Origin: Diospyros lotus
Taxonomy: Eukaryota; Streptophyta; Magnoliopsida; Ericales; Ebenaceae
Assembly: GCF_014633365.1 (NCBI RefSeq)
Contig: NC_068346.1
Span: 15,893,030 to 15,957,029 of the forward strand
Direction: 5' to 3'
DNA: 64,000 bases
Position numbers and translations under genes: made by a program. Below are positions 1-11,634 of the stretch, piece by piece. The notes beneath the pieces were generated by a model that had not been told where the DNA came from, searched no databases, and was given only the letters and a program-made list of their open reading frames with translations. Numbering within the stretch: position 1 is the stretch's first letter; each line of letters starts with the position of its first letter.

Positions 1-571
1 GTTCCATAAAATCGGGAATGGGTTCCGTATTAACAGGGATTTGGTTTGCCATAAATCAGGAAAGTTGACCTTTTCTCTAACCATTATCGATAAACTCACC
101 TTATTGTGGCACGAGCTGAGTAGCCTAATTGGCGTATCTCGCAGCTTAGGCCATTTCATGAACTGAACAAGACAAAGCAACCTGCGAGCTCGTCCAAATG
201 TCCTCAACCAGAGACTTACTAGGCTTTTGAAAGATTGTGCCGATTCACTGGGTTGTTTCCGACCCATAGAAAGTGGTCTAGAAAATACCCATAACACTAG
301 CCCCCCAACTCGCAGTGCGATCTTTGGACTGGGAGCTGAAGCTCATTGGTCAAAGTAGATGGCGAGAGCTTCCGAGCCCTTTTTTTCACCTTTGCCCACT
401 TACCTTAAATAACATCATTTCATGCCGCACGTCTTATCTGAGGCTCATTTAATGTGCACATTCCCTGTAACCGTTTAATCATTATGTCCGTGGGCCCCAT
501 AACTTTACATGTCACCATTAGATCTAGGGCAGCTCGTCGGTCTCTCCATCCAACAGTGGAACAACACAACC
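1..571. other. No recognisable gene; upstream part of decayed transposon
   Basis: I see no coding region with family resemblance here. Short open frames on both strands lack recognisable domains. The stretch lies just upstream of a TATA-like box and may be the 5' flank or LTR of the decayed transposon gene that follows, but no terminal repeat pair can be shown inside the window. Confidence 0.3.
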
Positions 572-579
572 TATATAAG
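572..579 (+). promoter_or_regulatory. TATA-like box of decayed transposon gene
   Basis: The octamer TATATAAG sits about 200 bases before a plausible splice donor (GTAAGC at 779) and about 540 bases before a plausible acceptor (CAG at 1109-1111), after which coding-like sequence starts. This fits a promoter with a 5'-leader intron. It is inference from motif spacing only. Confidence 0.3.
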
Positions 580-1111
580 CGGGAGGGAATTCTTTTCCCT
601 CTTCTCGTGTTATTTTGAAAACATCTCTTGCTTCTGCAACCTTCTTCTTCCTTCTGACTCCGATACTCCATCGCTGACCGTTCCGAAGCCTTTTTGCCTT
701 GCTCTTTGAAGATCACCCTCATATTTCTGCCAAGTTTTGACCTTCGTCTTCGGTATCTGCAACGATTGATTTGAAACAGTAAGCCTCTTACTACTTACTG
801 GCTCACTTTACCATTGTTTTTAATTCCTTTTGTCGACTTCCCTTCCACGCCTAGCATCTTGGCGATGGCTGTGTGTCTTTAGGGAGTCAAGTGGCGTGTC
901 GTTTAGCCTTTGGGCTTGATGACTATAGGGTTAACATCCATTTGTTTTAGAGATCTAACGAGCTGGTAGACTCAGCCCCCCTGCCTTGAGCAGTTCCCCT
1001 ATTACAAAGCACACGACCTGACAGATAGAAAATGTCCTTAGGATTTTTAGCTCGTGGGGACTGGTCTGCTTTCGGTGACCTGACTAACTTTATTGTCGAT
1101 GTCCTCCTCAG

Positions 1112-3501
1112 GTCAAAGGCGCCACAACTACAAAGTAGGGGATATGGACACTTCAAGCTCTTCAAAGCCATGTGAAGGATGGACGAAAACCGTACAAGGG
1201 ATGACCTCTCACGAAGTTGAGGCTGCCGAAGGAATTGCCACATCCTTCGACCCCACCGCGAGTCAACGAGCTTCTGAGGAATGCACAGCTCGCGAGGTGT
1301 TCAAGCACTACTCCTCCACAATGACTTTTAACAATTTGAAGTCGTGCACGAGGGAGTACCGCTTGCCTGCTAGCTGCTGTGTGATGGTTCCTTCACCAAA
1401 AGACCATACGGCTTTCCCCCTAAAGGGATTTGTCGCTGTTAGCTCGCAACACTTAAGAGTCCGGGCTTAGGTTCCCAATCGTCCCATACCTTGTAGACCT
1501 TTTAAACAACCTCAAACTTTCTCTTTTTCAGCTCACCCTGAACTCATATGCTCAACTAACCTTGCTAACCATCTTTCTCATGAGGAAGGGTAGCTCCGCC
1601 CTCTCACCCAAGATCATTAGAAGCCTTTATACCTTCAAGAGTGCCAAGGATGGGCTATACTATGTAATAGCCCGTCCTTCTGACTTCAAAGGAATCCTCC
1701 CCCAAGGTAAGGCTAAGGGAAAATCCAACGTGGGAGACTACAAAACCCATTGGTTTTTCATCTCTTACTCCTTTTTCTTTAGTCTTAAAAACTTCGGCTT
1801 CATGCTCATGCCCAGTAAGCGAGCTTTAACTCATCGCTTTCTTCTTTCCTTTCTCTCCACTTTTATGTTATTTTGCAATAATAATCCTTTTCTCTCTTTC
1901 ACAGACGTTACTGGCGGGAAACCCGATCTTACTAAGGCTGAGGCTAAGGAGCTTAGGGCACTTGCTGAGAAGAAGATGGAAGACGGACGACGACGACAAT
2001 GAGCTTGCCAACTATCTGCTACGTGAGCATCATCTCACACCTTCCCTCGATATTAAGACCATTGACAAAAAGAGAGATATCGGGTCCGAGGTCGACGGGA
2101 GATTAAATCTGTTCTTGAAGAGGTCGATGCAAGCAGGAGCCTGGGCCAAGAAGTAGCAGAAAGTTCAGAGATGGTGAAGCTAAAGCTTTACAAGCCCAAA
2201 CAATCTGCGAGCTCCACTGCTGCTGCCCCGCTGCCCTCACCTGCTACCACTATTTAAGGAGAGGGGTCTCGATCTAGGGTGCTCCACGAGACGATTGATG
2301 TTGTTCCTCCAAATCCTACTTTCACAGCTGTAACTATATAGACTTCACCAGCAACTGTTCAAACTTCATCAGGACCGGTCCCTACCGTGGCCGTTGTCTT
2401 AGCTGATCACGAGGAGATTCCAGCACATGAGGTCCGATTTGATGTTCATGGGAAAGCTCCTGTTGGTGAGGTTCGAGCTGCCCCTATTGCTGGAGGTAAA
2501 AGGAAAACACCTTCCACCTCACTCAATATCAAGCAGGCTCAAGCAGATAAGAGACAAAGGGTAGCTGCTTTTGCTGAGAAGGCCGATTCTGAGGTCGCGA
2601 TTAGGGGGCCATACTTCGACGTCCTCTTTGACGGCTTAGGTGAGGTCCTAGGTAATTCTACCAAGGCTCTAAACAGAAAAGAGGTGTTGGGTGAAATGCT
2701 TTCCAATTACATAGCTCATCACAATCTCTTATTAAGAATCTTCATTTGACTTCGTCAATATCATTTATCTTTTTCTCATGTATTAATCTCTCATGATTTA
2801 CAGGCTTCCCTAGGCGCTTTTAAACGGAAAGAGAAGATCACTCGATCTTCCAAGGATAAAGAACAACTCGAGGCAATCGTAGAGGTGCTTAGGAAAGACA
2901 AGAAGAAGCTAGAAGATAGCTTGGCCTTCTTAACTGAGGAATCCCAAAGGGCTCAGAACATTGCCCAAGGCTTAGAGGATCGGGTGAGAGAAGCTAAGAG
3001 AGCCTGGAGGGAGGCTGAGAATGAGCTATCTTGTGAGAAGGTGGCTTAAGAATTGAGAAGGTGGCTTAAGAATTGCTTCTGCCACTGTGAAGCTCAACAA
3101 GGCCCATGCAAAGCTGAATAAGGCAAGATGTGAGCTCGAGTTGTTGCGGCAGCGAGCTGACACTGCCTCAGAGGAGGCGGAGGCAGCGAGACGAGAGGTT
3201 GAGCAGATCAGAAAGGAGGTCATGCAAATAAAGGCTGAAGCTGAAGCCCAATCACCAAAGATCGTCAGGAGGTCAAGTCCGAAACCTGCAATTAGTTCCT
3301 CTTCATTCTCTGGGAGGAACATCCAAGACTTGATTTCTCCTTCTTTGCTTAGGAGGCAGTGGAGGAAGTGAAGAAATTCGTTGCCGAAGCCGCAAATAAA
3401 GAGGTGGTCTCAACTTCATCCGTGCTTGATCAAACCAGGGCCGATCTCCCTTCGGAAGATGCTGAAAACCCAACACCCCAAGATGCGGCTCCTCCGAGCT
3501 G
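1112..3501 (+). pseudogene. Decayed plant 'putative gypsy-type transposon' protein with coiled-coil tail
   Basis: Coding-like sequence runs in pieces through several frames. Residues encoded near 1200-1440 and 1562-1770 resemble the N-terminal region of the plant 'putative gypsy-type transposon' (Transposase_28-like) family, including a D-Y-K-x-H-W-F-F-I-S stretch like the usual W-K-x-x-F-F-F-V. The part near 2820-3260 is strongly charged (Glu/Lys/Arg/Ala) with heptad character and should form a coiled coil. Intron-like borders are visible at about 1814 (GTAAGC) to 1904 (TTTCACAG) and before 2804 (TTTACAG). Several stops and a 20-bp tandem duplication at 3034-3073 break it. Family assignment rests on recalled resemblance. 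The coiled coil is seen directly. Confidence 0.4.
3034..3073 (+). repeat. 20-bp exact tandem duplication breaking the coiled-coil frame
   Basis: Positions 3034-3053 and 3054-3073 are the same 20 bases. Twenty is not a multiple of three, so the duplication shifts frame, and each unit carries an in-frame TAA in the upstream reading. It looks like a simple replication slip in a dead gene. Confidence 0.85.
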
Positions 3502-3751
3502 ACAATCTTTAGACTGCTAGGGCTTCTTTCTTCGCTTGTCTTCTTTTTTGTACTTTTGATCTCAAAGTAATACATTTTGTTATGCTTAATGAACTTTTAT
3601 TTCTTTGGCATTTGCTGCAAGCTGAAAGTTAAACATAACAGTCATAATATGAATTCAATTTTAGTTAATCTAGAGACATCTTTAGCTCGCAGCTGATAAG
3701 CTTTAAAACTGAATAATCTCGGATAATATGTTAAGTAAAATTTTATAAGTT

Positions 3752-3934
3752 TGAAGTGGCAAGTAGATATGGTATTGAAAATAAAGTTTATATACTTTAA
3801 CCAAGTCTGGATCTTAGTAGATCCGCATGAGGAAATTGTTCCTATCAGGTGCGAATGGATCTTCAAGCAAAAGATTTGTGCTGATGGATTAGTTTCCACC
3901 TATAAAGCTTGGTTGGTAGTTAAAGGATACCGTC
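3752..3934 (+). pseudogene. Ty1/copia reverse transcriptase fragment, left part of a split element
   Basis: The translation contains N-Q-V-W-I-L-V-D-P and W-I-F-K-Q-K followed by a K-x-W-L-V-V-K-G-Y-R-Q stretch. These are the N-terminal landmarks of copia reverse transcriptase (usually NQVWxLVDxP and [10 protein letters not shown]). Similarity stops abruptly after the GYRQ motif, where minus-strand Ty3/gypsy sequence begins. The continuation of the same RT, from the Y-D-Y-E-I-W motif onward, reappears on the + strand at about 9326. About 30 codons between the two pieces are missing. Confidence 0.75.
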
Positions 3935-5700
3935 AGCATCACTTTATCTTTCTCATTAACATTCGGTTGTTGCAGCACTTCCATGTGGATCAGCCTTCCT
4001 GACATGTCTCTTGCTGAGGCCAACTTTAACAGAGCATCTCCATGCTGGTTGAGAGACTGGTTTATTTGGACCAACTCAACAGGCTCAAGGGAATGTGCGA
4101 TGTCTTGCACTTTCTAAAGGAAGCGCATCAATACTGGATCTCTTGCTTCATAAGCTCCTTGATGTTGCTGAATGACTAGCTGGGAATCACTGTGGGCTAT
4201 CATCTGAGTGACTTCCAATTTTTTGGCTAGACTCATCCCAATGGGCAAGGCTTTATACTTCACTGTGTTATTGGAACTCGGGAAAGTGAAGCACAATGAG
4301 TATTCTAAAACTTCCTTTTCCATCGAGATTAACACTACTCCAGCCTCACTGCCCTTGGCATTTGATGCTCTGTCTATGAACAACAACCATTCACCAGTGG
4401 ACGTGTCTTCTTGAGCTGAGTGTGTGCATTCCACTATGAAGTTAGCAAGCGCTTGCCCCTTTATTGCTTTCCAAGGCTCAAAATTGATGTCATATTTGCT
4501 AAGCTCAATGGCTCATTTGGTTAGCCTCCTTGAGCACTCAGGCTTTTGCAAGATCTGTCTCAACAATTGGTCTGTTAGCACGGTTATAGTGTGGGCCTGA
4601 AAATAAGGTCTCAACTTCCTTGTTGTGACTAATGCCAAAGCTACTTTTTCTGTATAGGGGTATTGTGACTTCGCTCCCTGTAACACTTTGCTTATGTAAT
4701 AGACCAGTCTGTCAACTTGCTCTGCTTGTCTGACAAGGACTGTACTTATAGCGTGGGGGCTGACTCCCAGGTAAAGGCACAAATTTTCTCCAGTTTCTAG
4801 TCAGGTCAGCAGGGGTATTTCCCTCAAATAAGCCTTCAATTCCCAGAAAGGTTTCTCGCACTCAATGGTCCATTAGAAATTCTTACCTTCCTTTAGGGCA
4901 TTGAAGAAGGGGAGGCTTCATTCGACAGATTTGGACAGGAATCGCCCCAAAGTTGCTAGGCGGCTTGTCAACCTCTGGACTTCTTTCCTTGATGAAGGGG
5001 ATTGCATATCTATCACTACTTGTACCTTTTTTGGGTTGACTTCTATCCCCCGATAAGTGATCATGCAGCCTAAGAACTTCCCCAATTTCACCCCAAAGGT
5101 ACACTTGCTAGGGTTTAGGTGCATTTTGTTTTCCCGCAATATAGTGAGAACCTTTGCCAATTTTTAGGCGTGCCTCTCTTCTTACTTACTTTTCACTATC
5201 ATGTCATCCACGTATGCTTCCATCATGTCCCCCAGTAGGTCTTCAAACATTTTGTTCACCATTCGCTGATATGTGGCTCCCGCGTTCTTCAGGCCAAAGG
5301 GCATTACCTAATAGTAGTAGGTGCCTTTTTCTATGATGAAGGTTGTTTTTTCAACATCCGACGGATGCATGCTAATCTGATGGTATCTAGAGAATGCATC
5401 TAGAAAAATCAACTTGGCATACCTTGATGTTTCATCAATCGGACGGTATATTCTTGGGAGCAGGTAAGAATCTTTCAGGCAAGCCTTATTTAGGTTAGTG
5501 AAATCCATGCACACCTACCATTTTCCGTTAGCTTTCTTCACCATTACAATATTGGTTAGCCACTCCAAGTATTGCACTTCTCTGATAAATCCTGCCTTCA
5601 ATAGCTTATCAACTTCATCTTCCAAGTATTTTAGTTGATCCAACGCTATGTGCATTTTCTTTTACTTAATGGGGCGTGCTCTTGGTTGTACATTTAAATG
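3935..5700 (-). pseudogene. Tat-lineage Ty3/gypsy pol: RT, RNase H and extra RNase H
   Basis: Read on the minus strand the order is RT (about 5700-4880; C-M-D-F-T-N-L-N-K-A-C and H-L-N-P-S-K-C-T-F-G motifs), the RT-linked RNase H (about 4790-4510; starts Y-L-G-V-S and has V-Y-Y-I-S-K-V-L) and a second, archaeal-type RNase H (4434-4114; F-I-D-R-A-S-N-A-K-G-S-E-A-G-V-V-L). An extra RNase H is a mark of the Tat/Ogre/Retand branch. The linker after it runs to about 3939, where the element ends without any integrase. Many stops and frameshifts are present. In the extra RNase H the usual N-N-E-A-E-Y reads N-N-T-V-K-Y, so a catalytic acidic residue is lost. Dead copy. Confidence 0.75.
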
Positions 5701-6470
5701 GTGTGTGGATCTATCCTGGGCATATCGGTAGGACTCCGAGCAAAAATGTTGGCATATGATCGTAAGCACTCAATGATTTCTTCTTTCTCCAGGCCTTCTA
5801 ACTAACTACTCACATACACTGGCCGTTCACCATTACCAAGATCTAGGGGAATTGCTTCAAGTGCCTCCACTGGTTGGGGCTTGATAGCTTCGAGAGTCTA
5901 CTCACTGATCATTAGTGTCCCACCTATCGTTAACTTTTCTTGTCCCTTGGCGCATTTGGTGGAGCTCACATAACATACCCTTACTTGTTTCTGGTTACCT
6001 CTCACTTAACCTACCCCTTGTGGCGTGGGGAACTTCATCAACAGGTACCCTGAAGAAATAATCGCCCTCATGTCATTGATGAGGGAACACCCTAAAATCA
6101 TGTTGTATGTGGGGGAAAAAGTCTTAACCACCATAAAGTTGACTTGTCTGGTGATTGCTTGGGGCTAGTCTCCTAGGGTAATGGGTAATTGGACCAACCC
6201 AACCACAATAATTGCTTCTCCAGTGAAACTATATAGGGGGGATGTGACTATCTTTAGTCGATCGTGGGCGATATGCATTTTCTCGAAACAATTCCAGTAC
6301 AACAAATTGACAGAGATTCAACTGTCCACTAGTATTCTCTTGATAAGATGTTTGACAATAACTGCTGAGATGACCAAATGATCATCATGAGGGAGTAACA
6401 CATCTCTTTGATCTTCTAGTATGAAAATAATGGGATCATTATCCTCCTAGACTTTCACCACCGAATCCAT
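5701..6470 (-). pseudogene. Tat-lineage Ty3/gypsy protease and protease-RT linker remnant
   Basis: On the minus strand around 6130-6040 the translation gives Y-N-M-I-L-G-C-S-L-I-N-D-M-R-A followed by L-M-K-F-P-T-P. This matches the Y-N-x-I-L-G-R-x-W-L-H-x-M-K-A ... L-K-F-P-T pattern just downstream of the aspartic protease in Tat elements. The active-site segment should lie near 6200-6350, but I cannot read it in an open frame. The region joins the RT remnant on its left and the gag remnant on its right, in the order expected for one element. Confidence 0.55.
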
Positions 6471-6699
6471 ATGCAACGCCTGGTGGACACAAGCTTTCTT
6501 GGCAAAGGAAGAATCTCCTGCCAAGTTCTATCCTCCAGAGATCACATGTATTCTCTCCATAGTAGGCTCATTGCCATTCCTTTCTGTGCTCAGGGGTGCT
6601 TGCTCTCTTTGGGGGTTTCTTTCTCTTTCCCCTTGGCGAGGTTGTTGGTTATCCCTTTTTCTTGGGGCATTATTTCTAGGGTGAGGGGGCCTTCTCGGA

Positions 6700-7990
6700 T
6701 TGTCTCTTCTGGCCTCTTCTCTTCTGCCCTACTGATTCTTGGGCTTCTCCAATATGAATCGGTCAAGCTTGCCCTGTCTAATCAACTATTTGATCTGATT
6801 GCGAAGTTCCCGGCATTGCTCTATGCTATGTCTCAGGGACTTGTGGAATTTGCAGAAGGCCTCTATGTTTCTTCCCATAGGCTCATTGCAATGGGGAAAG
6901 AAGTTGATGAGTCCAATGTGTGCGATGGAAGAGAGGATAGCTTCCCTTGGTTTAGTGAGGGGGGTGCAGCTATAGAATTGCATCTTTTAAGGTTTCTCTC
7001 TTCGTTATATCTTCACTACTTTGTTCTACTCAACATCATTTGAGCTCCCCCTCCTCTTAGCTTCCCAGGCATCCAAGATTTTATTTTGGATGATAAATTG
7101 CTCTATGCGGGCAAACATCTCGATTAGGGAATCTGGCTCAGAAAAGGCTAGGGACTTTCTAAGCAGGGTAAATGTAGTTCCATTAAGGAGGGTTGACGCC
7201 ACCAACCCAACTAAGAGATCCCTTACTTCTTGAGTTGTAGCTCTAAACCACTCGATATACTACTTTAGAGATTCATCGGGCCTCTATTGCAAGCTCATCG
7301 GATACATGGTGCTCTTCTTCTTCTTCTTCAGTATGTAGGCCGAGAATGTCTCCAAAAATTATTTCTTCAACTGTTGAAATGACTGTATGTGCCTTGTTGA
7401 TAATTCTATGAACCACTACTATGCATGTCTTGCCAGGGAGAAAAGGAAGGCTTGGCACTTAGTGACCTCATCCAACCATGTAGTATGGCTATGGCTACGA
7501 AATGCTATAGATTCTTCTCGGGGTCTTCCTTCCCAAAATACATGACAGTTGAAGTAGTTTGAACCCTGGTTGTACCGATTGTCTCAAGAGCTCATCAAAT
7601 AAGGGAAATCCCTTGGTATGAGCCTCCTTGGGTACCTTCATCACATGCTTTTGCTCTAACACTTCCTCTATGAGTCTTTTAATACCCGTCGCACTAAGCG
7701 GTCCTTGTTTTGCTTTTTCCCTGCGAGGAGGAGAAACATAAAGGGCTCTTGAAGGAGTACTCTCAATTGTTTCTTCATACATAAGAGCTTTCCTAGCTCG
7801 CCTACCACCTCTTTCTGGTGGGTCTGTCAGTCTCAGGGCCCGGTCATTTGGTCTCGGCATTCCGATCCTTACCCCAGGTTGAGCCATCCTCAGGGAATGG
7901 TCTTGGAGTCCCTGTCTTCCTTCCCCCGTGTCTGTAAATCCCATATGAAAGATGTGAATATCTAGCATCATCTCTCATAGTAGGGTCGTG
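6700..7990 (-). pseudogene. Tat-lineage Ty3/gypsy gag remnant
   Basis: A minus-strand frame at 6983-6786 carries C-K-F-H-K-S-L-R-H-S-I-E-Q-C, the degenerate zinc-knuckle region of Tat gag (usually C-x-F-H-x-x-x-G-H-x-T-x-x-C). A second frame at 7971-7495 carries a basic proline/arginine-rich stretch and then K-G-F-P-L-F-D-E-L-L-R, close to the start of the gag capsid region. The two lie in different frames with stops between them. The longer plus-strand frame at 6471-7043 is only the antisense of this gag. Confidence 0.6.
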
Positions 7991-8544
7991 ATCCCTTGCA
8001 TTCTTCTTACGTTTTCCTCATTGTTTTTCTAGAGCTCTTCATTCTTTTGCTTCAGCTCTTCATAATTCTTCTGGAGTCGTTCATAATCAATGAGTGGCAC
8101 CGTGGGGGGTGCAATCCCAGATAGGCCAGTGGGTCCTTATGCTATTACAATTGGATTTCTCTAAGGAATTGATGATTGCCCTAGGAAGTCTTGTTCTTGG
8201 AACACAGGTATCAGGAGTGGGGCACGTCTCCCTTGTCTTGCTATACACACCCCAAAATCAGTAACATATACTTCTCGTTGCTCCGATTGTCCCTTGCCCT
8301 CAGTCTCGGTGATTGGATTGTCCTCTAATCCTATAATTTGATTACCCCCTGACTAGGGAAGGTGTCCTAAGCAAACTTCCTTTTCTTGGTTGTGCTCCAA
8401 AGGTATCAGTGGTGAGGGTGGTATTAAGCTAGGCTCTCTAGTGGCTCCCGTTCTGGAACAGGTGTTTCTCTATGCTTGGGTAGGTGGGTTTCCCAAACCA
8501 GTTGACCTCGTGGCTCTCGTCATCTTGGCTTTCTGTTGGTTTCC

Positions 8545-9325
8545 CACAGATAGCGCTAAATTTTTGTTTCCAAAAATACAATAGTTAGAATTTTGGTAAT
8601 GTAGGGAAAACCTATGTGCAAGGTCAATAGGGATTGTCTCCGAGAGGGTTGTCACTGGAAGGACTGTTACCAAGAGGGTGGTCTTCCAAATCTTGAGGTT
8701 ATCTTACGGGCCTAGTCTCTCGGAAAGGAAAAGCAAGGGCTACTAAAGGGATCTTTTGGAAAGGAAGGGGATCTCTTGGAAATGGTCTCCCGAAAGAATT
8801 GAATTTTTAGGTGGATCAAGTACATGAATCGACTCTTAGAAAGGGTCTATTACTCTTTTCGGAAAGGATGAGTTCAACTTCCAGAAAGAAATTAAGATTT
8901 CCTTCAAGAAGTTGTTTTGGGGAAAAGGTGTTTAGCTTCCGGAGAGGGCTACAACATGAAACAAAAGGTTAGAAGGCTCACGAGGATATTTACCCGCAAA
9001 GACCCTTTGACGCTCAAGTTAGTATCTTAAAGAAAAGTCTCGAGGGAAGAATAAAAGGGTGTTTCAGAAAAAAAAAAATTAAGGTTGGATTTACTAATGG
9101 TCCCAAAAGTCCCTTTTCATCATTATAGCTTGGCTTTATACTGGCTCAAATCTCGAGATCTTGATAGGGACACGTGTCGAGGATTCGGAAGTGCACGTGT
9201 CCTCACATATTATTTTTCGAAAAGAACCTATTTCTGAAAGGATCGGTTTGGAACTCACCCAAAAGGATACAACCAACTCTCTCATAAATGGGTCTTTCGA
9301 GGACACCCGAGAGTTATCTATTGTC
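8545..9325 (-). other. Probable leader and 5' LTR of the minus-strand Tat element
   Basis: Just upstream of the gag remnant, read on the minus strand, about 8541-8560 gives a TTTAGCGCTATCTGTGGGAA block. A GGCGCTGTCTGTGGGAA-like block is common right after the primer-binding site in Tat elements. Beyond it to about 9325 there are no coding frames. The sequence is purine-rich, with many diverged copies of a CTCTTGGAAAGG-like word. I infer leader plus LTR; exact LTR borders could not be fixed because the other LTR is missing. Confidence 0.35.
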
Positions 9326-10605
9326 ACGTATTATGACTATGAGATCTGGCGACGACATTCCTTAATGGTTGTCTTGAGGAATAAATATATATGGAACAAC
9401 CACATTATTTTGAGTCCATCGATCCACATCAGGTATGTTTGTTTAAGAGAGCAATTTATGGTCTAAAGCAAACTTCGAGGAGCTAGAAAATTTGATTTGA
9501 TCATGAGATAAAAGAGTTTGATTAAATGAGAAATTTGGATGAACCATGTGTAGATAAAAGAGCTAGTGGGAGCAATGTTGTGTTCCTAGTCTTATATATG
9601 GATGATATTCTTATTATGGGTAACAGTGTGGACATAATGATGTCTACCAAAGCTAGGTTGTCTAGGGTGTTCTTAGTGAAGAATCTGAGAGATGCTACCT
9701 ATATTTTGGAGATTAGACTTTATAAAGATATAGTCAGAAAATTGATAGGTCTTTCTTAGAGCTTGTATATAGAGAAGATGCTAAAAAGATTTACCATGTT
9801 GAATTCTAAGAAATGGCAGTTGCTTGTCTAAACTGGAATTCATCTCTCTAAGGATACGTCCCCAAACACTCCAGAAGAGAGAGATCATATGAGTAAGGTG
9901 CCTTATGCTTCGACAGTTGGGAGCTTTATGTATACGATGATATGCACGAGACCTGATATTGCATATGCTGTCAGTGTTGTTAGATGATATCAATCCGATC
10001 TCGATAAAAATCACTAGATCACAATGAAGCATATTCTGAAATACTTGCGAAAAACTAAAGATATGCTCTTGGTTTATGGAGATGGTGATATCCATATTGA
10101 TGGATACACAGATTTAGATTTTCGATCAAATGTTGATGATCATAAATCGACATTTGGTTTTTTGTTTCTCTTGAATATAGGAACTATGAGTTGGAAAAGT
10201 TCCAAGAAGGAAACCACGGCGGATTCAACCACTGAAGCTGTATATGTGACAACATATGATGTTGCTAAAGAAGTTGTTTGGATTCAAAAATTTGTTTTCG
10301 AGATTGATGTTGTTCCATTTATTCTATCACTAGTACCTTTGTATTATGACAATAATGGAGCCATTGCACAGACAAAGGACCCCAGGTCTCATTAAAAGTC
10401 CAAACACATTGAATGTTGCTTTCATCTTATTCGAGAGATTATTGCACGTGGGGACGTGTAGTTATAAAAAATAAATTCAGCAAATAATGTAGCTAATCTA
10501 CCCACCAAGGCTATGACTCAGTCACAACTAGATCGGCATCTTGAGAAGATGGGTATCCAATACCTAGAAATGGTGAAGCACTAGTCGTAGATTTGTTGTA
10601 AATTA
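9326..10605 (+). pseudogene. Ty1/copia RT and RNase H, right part of the split element
   Basis: The translation resumes at the RT motif Y-D-Y-E-I-W, then continues with a degraded D-E-P-C-V segment, Y-M-D-D-I-L-I-M-G (the catalytic Y-x-D-D box, near 9590-9620) and S-K-V-P-Y-A-S-T-V-G-S. RNase H follows, with G-Y-T-D-L-D-F (usual GYTDSDF) and K-S-T-F-G-F. The region ends with the P-T-K-A-M-T-Q motif of the copia C-terminus near 10520. Stops and small indels are scattered throughout. Together with 3752-3934 it forms one copia pol interrupted by the Tat element. Confidence 0.8.
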
Positions 10606-10616
10606 GCATTAGTACA

Positions 10617-10990
10617 AGTGGGAGATTGCTAGTGTAGTATGACCTAATGCTAGATTTAGATTGTTAGTGTAGTATACCCTAATGCTAGATTTAGATGACG
10701 TCTAGTCTAATATATTACATGATGTCTAGATTGCAACAAGCTTCACCTTTAGGTTTGAAAAATATGTAAGTTGTGTTTCTATTTCTCCATGTTTCAATAA
10801 GTAGGTGTAATTAACAAGTATTTTATGATACTATGTTCTCAAATCCAGAACATAAGATTAAAGACAGTTTGTCATGGGGTCTTGAAATATGGTTGAGACA
10901 TGGCTTAGTACTTTGTGAATAACTATAAGTTTCATACAAAAGACTAAAGTGAAGACCAATCTACTTTTTTGTGGTCTGTGTTCGAGGTTC
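10617..10990 (+). mobile_element. Polypurine tract and start of copia 3' LTR with 35-bp duplication
   Basis: AGTGGGAGAT at 10617-10626 is a typical copia polypurine tract and is followed by TGCTAGTGTAG, the expected TG start of the 3' LTR. The first 35 bases of that LTR (10627-10661) are repeated with a few changes at 10662-10696, so the LTR start occurs twice in tandem. The LTR's far end is unclear because CACTA-like sequence begins by about 11006. Confidence 0.55.
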
Positions 10991-11005
10991 TAATTGTGAG
11001 CAATT

Positions 11006-11560
11006 AGAGAATGATTTTTATGGAATATTACATGACGTTGTAGAATTGGAGTATATTGGATGACCTATAAAGAAATTAATTTTATTCAAATGTGAATGGT
11101 TTGATCCAACTCCTAATCAAGGGACAAAGATTAATAAAAATTATGAGATTGTTGAGGTCAAAGTAAACAGGCGATATAGGTCGTATGATCCATTTATACT
11201 TGCAGAACAAGTAGAACAAGTTTATTACACACCATATCCTGACGGCCATCAAGGGTGGTTTTGTATTATCAAGATAAAAGCCCAAAATATAATTAATGCT
11301 CTAGATGATCCAAATGATGAAACCAATCAACCATACTAGAATGATGAGTCACACACCAATAACTAACAATATATCCCGAGGTTCTAGACCAAATTGTAGA
11401 TAGAGATGGTGATGCAATGAAAGTGGATAGCACATATTTCATTCAAGCATACTTAGAAGAATTAGAGGAGAACTTGTCCACTCTGTTTGATGCTAATGAA
11501 GAAGAATTTACAGACACAGGGTCTAGTTGGGTTATTTGATGTATTATATGAATGTATAAT
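11006..11560 (+). pseudogene. CACTA (En/Spm) transposase C-terminal fragment, DUF4216-like
   Basis: Reading from AATGATTTTTATGG gives N-D-F-Y-G-I-L-H-D-V-V-E-L-E-Y, then [12 protein letters not shown] and [15 protein letters not shown]. These follow the plant DUF4216 domain at the C-terminus of CACTA TNP2-type transposases (D-F-Y-G..., LFKC-W-FDP, PF-LA-QA-QV). A stop sits after about 110 codons, and an acidic tail continues in broken frames to about 11540. No catalytic domain or terminal CACTA inverted repeat was seen. Confidence 0.7.
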
Positions 11561-11634
11561 ATGACTATATTTTATGTATAACACGAAGTCTAATTTGATT
11601 CAAAATTTATTTGTTGTGTTTTTATTCTATATAG

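Noticed and set aside
6471..7043. 190-codon plus-strand frame with hydrophobic stretches
   Set aside because: It is the antisense of the Tat gag zinc-knuckle region, which is the strand with family resemblance.
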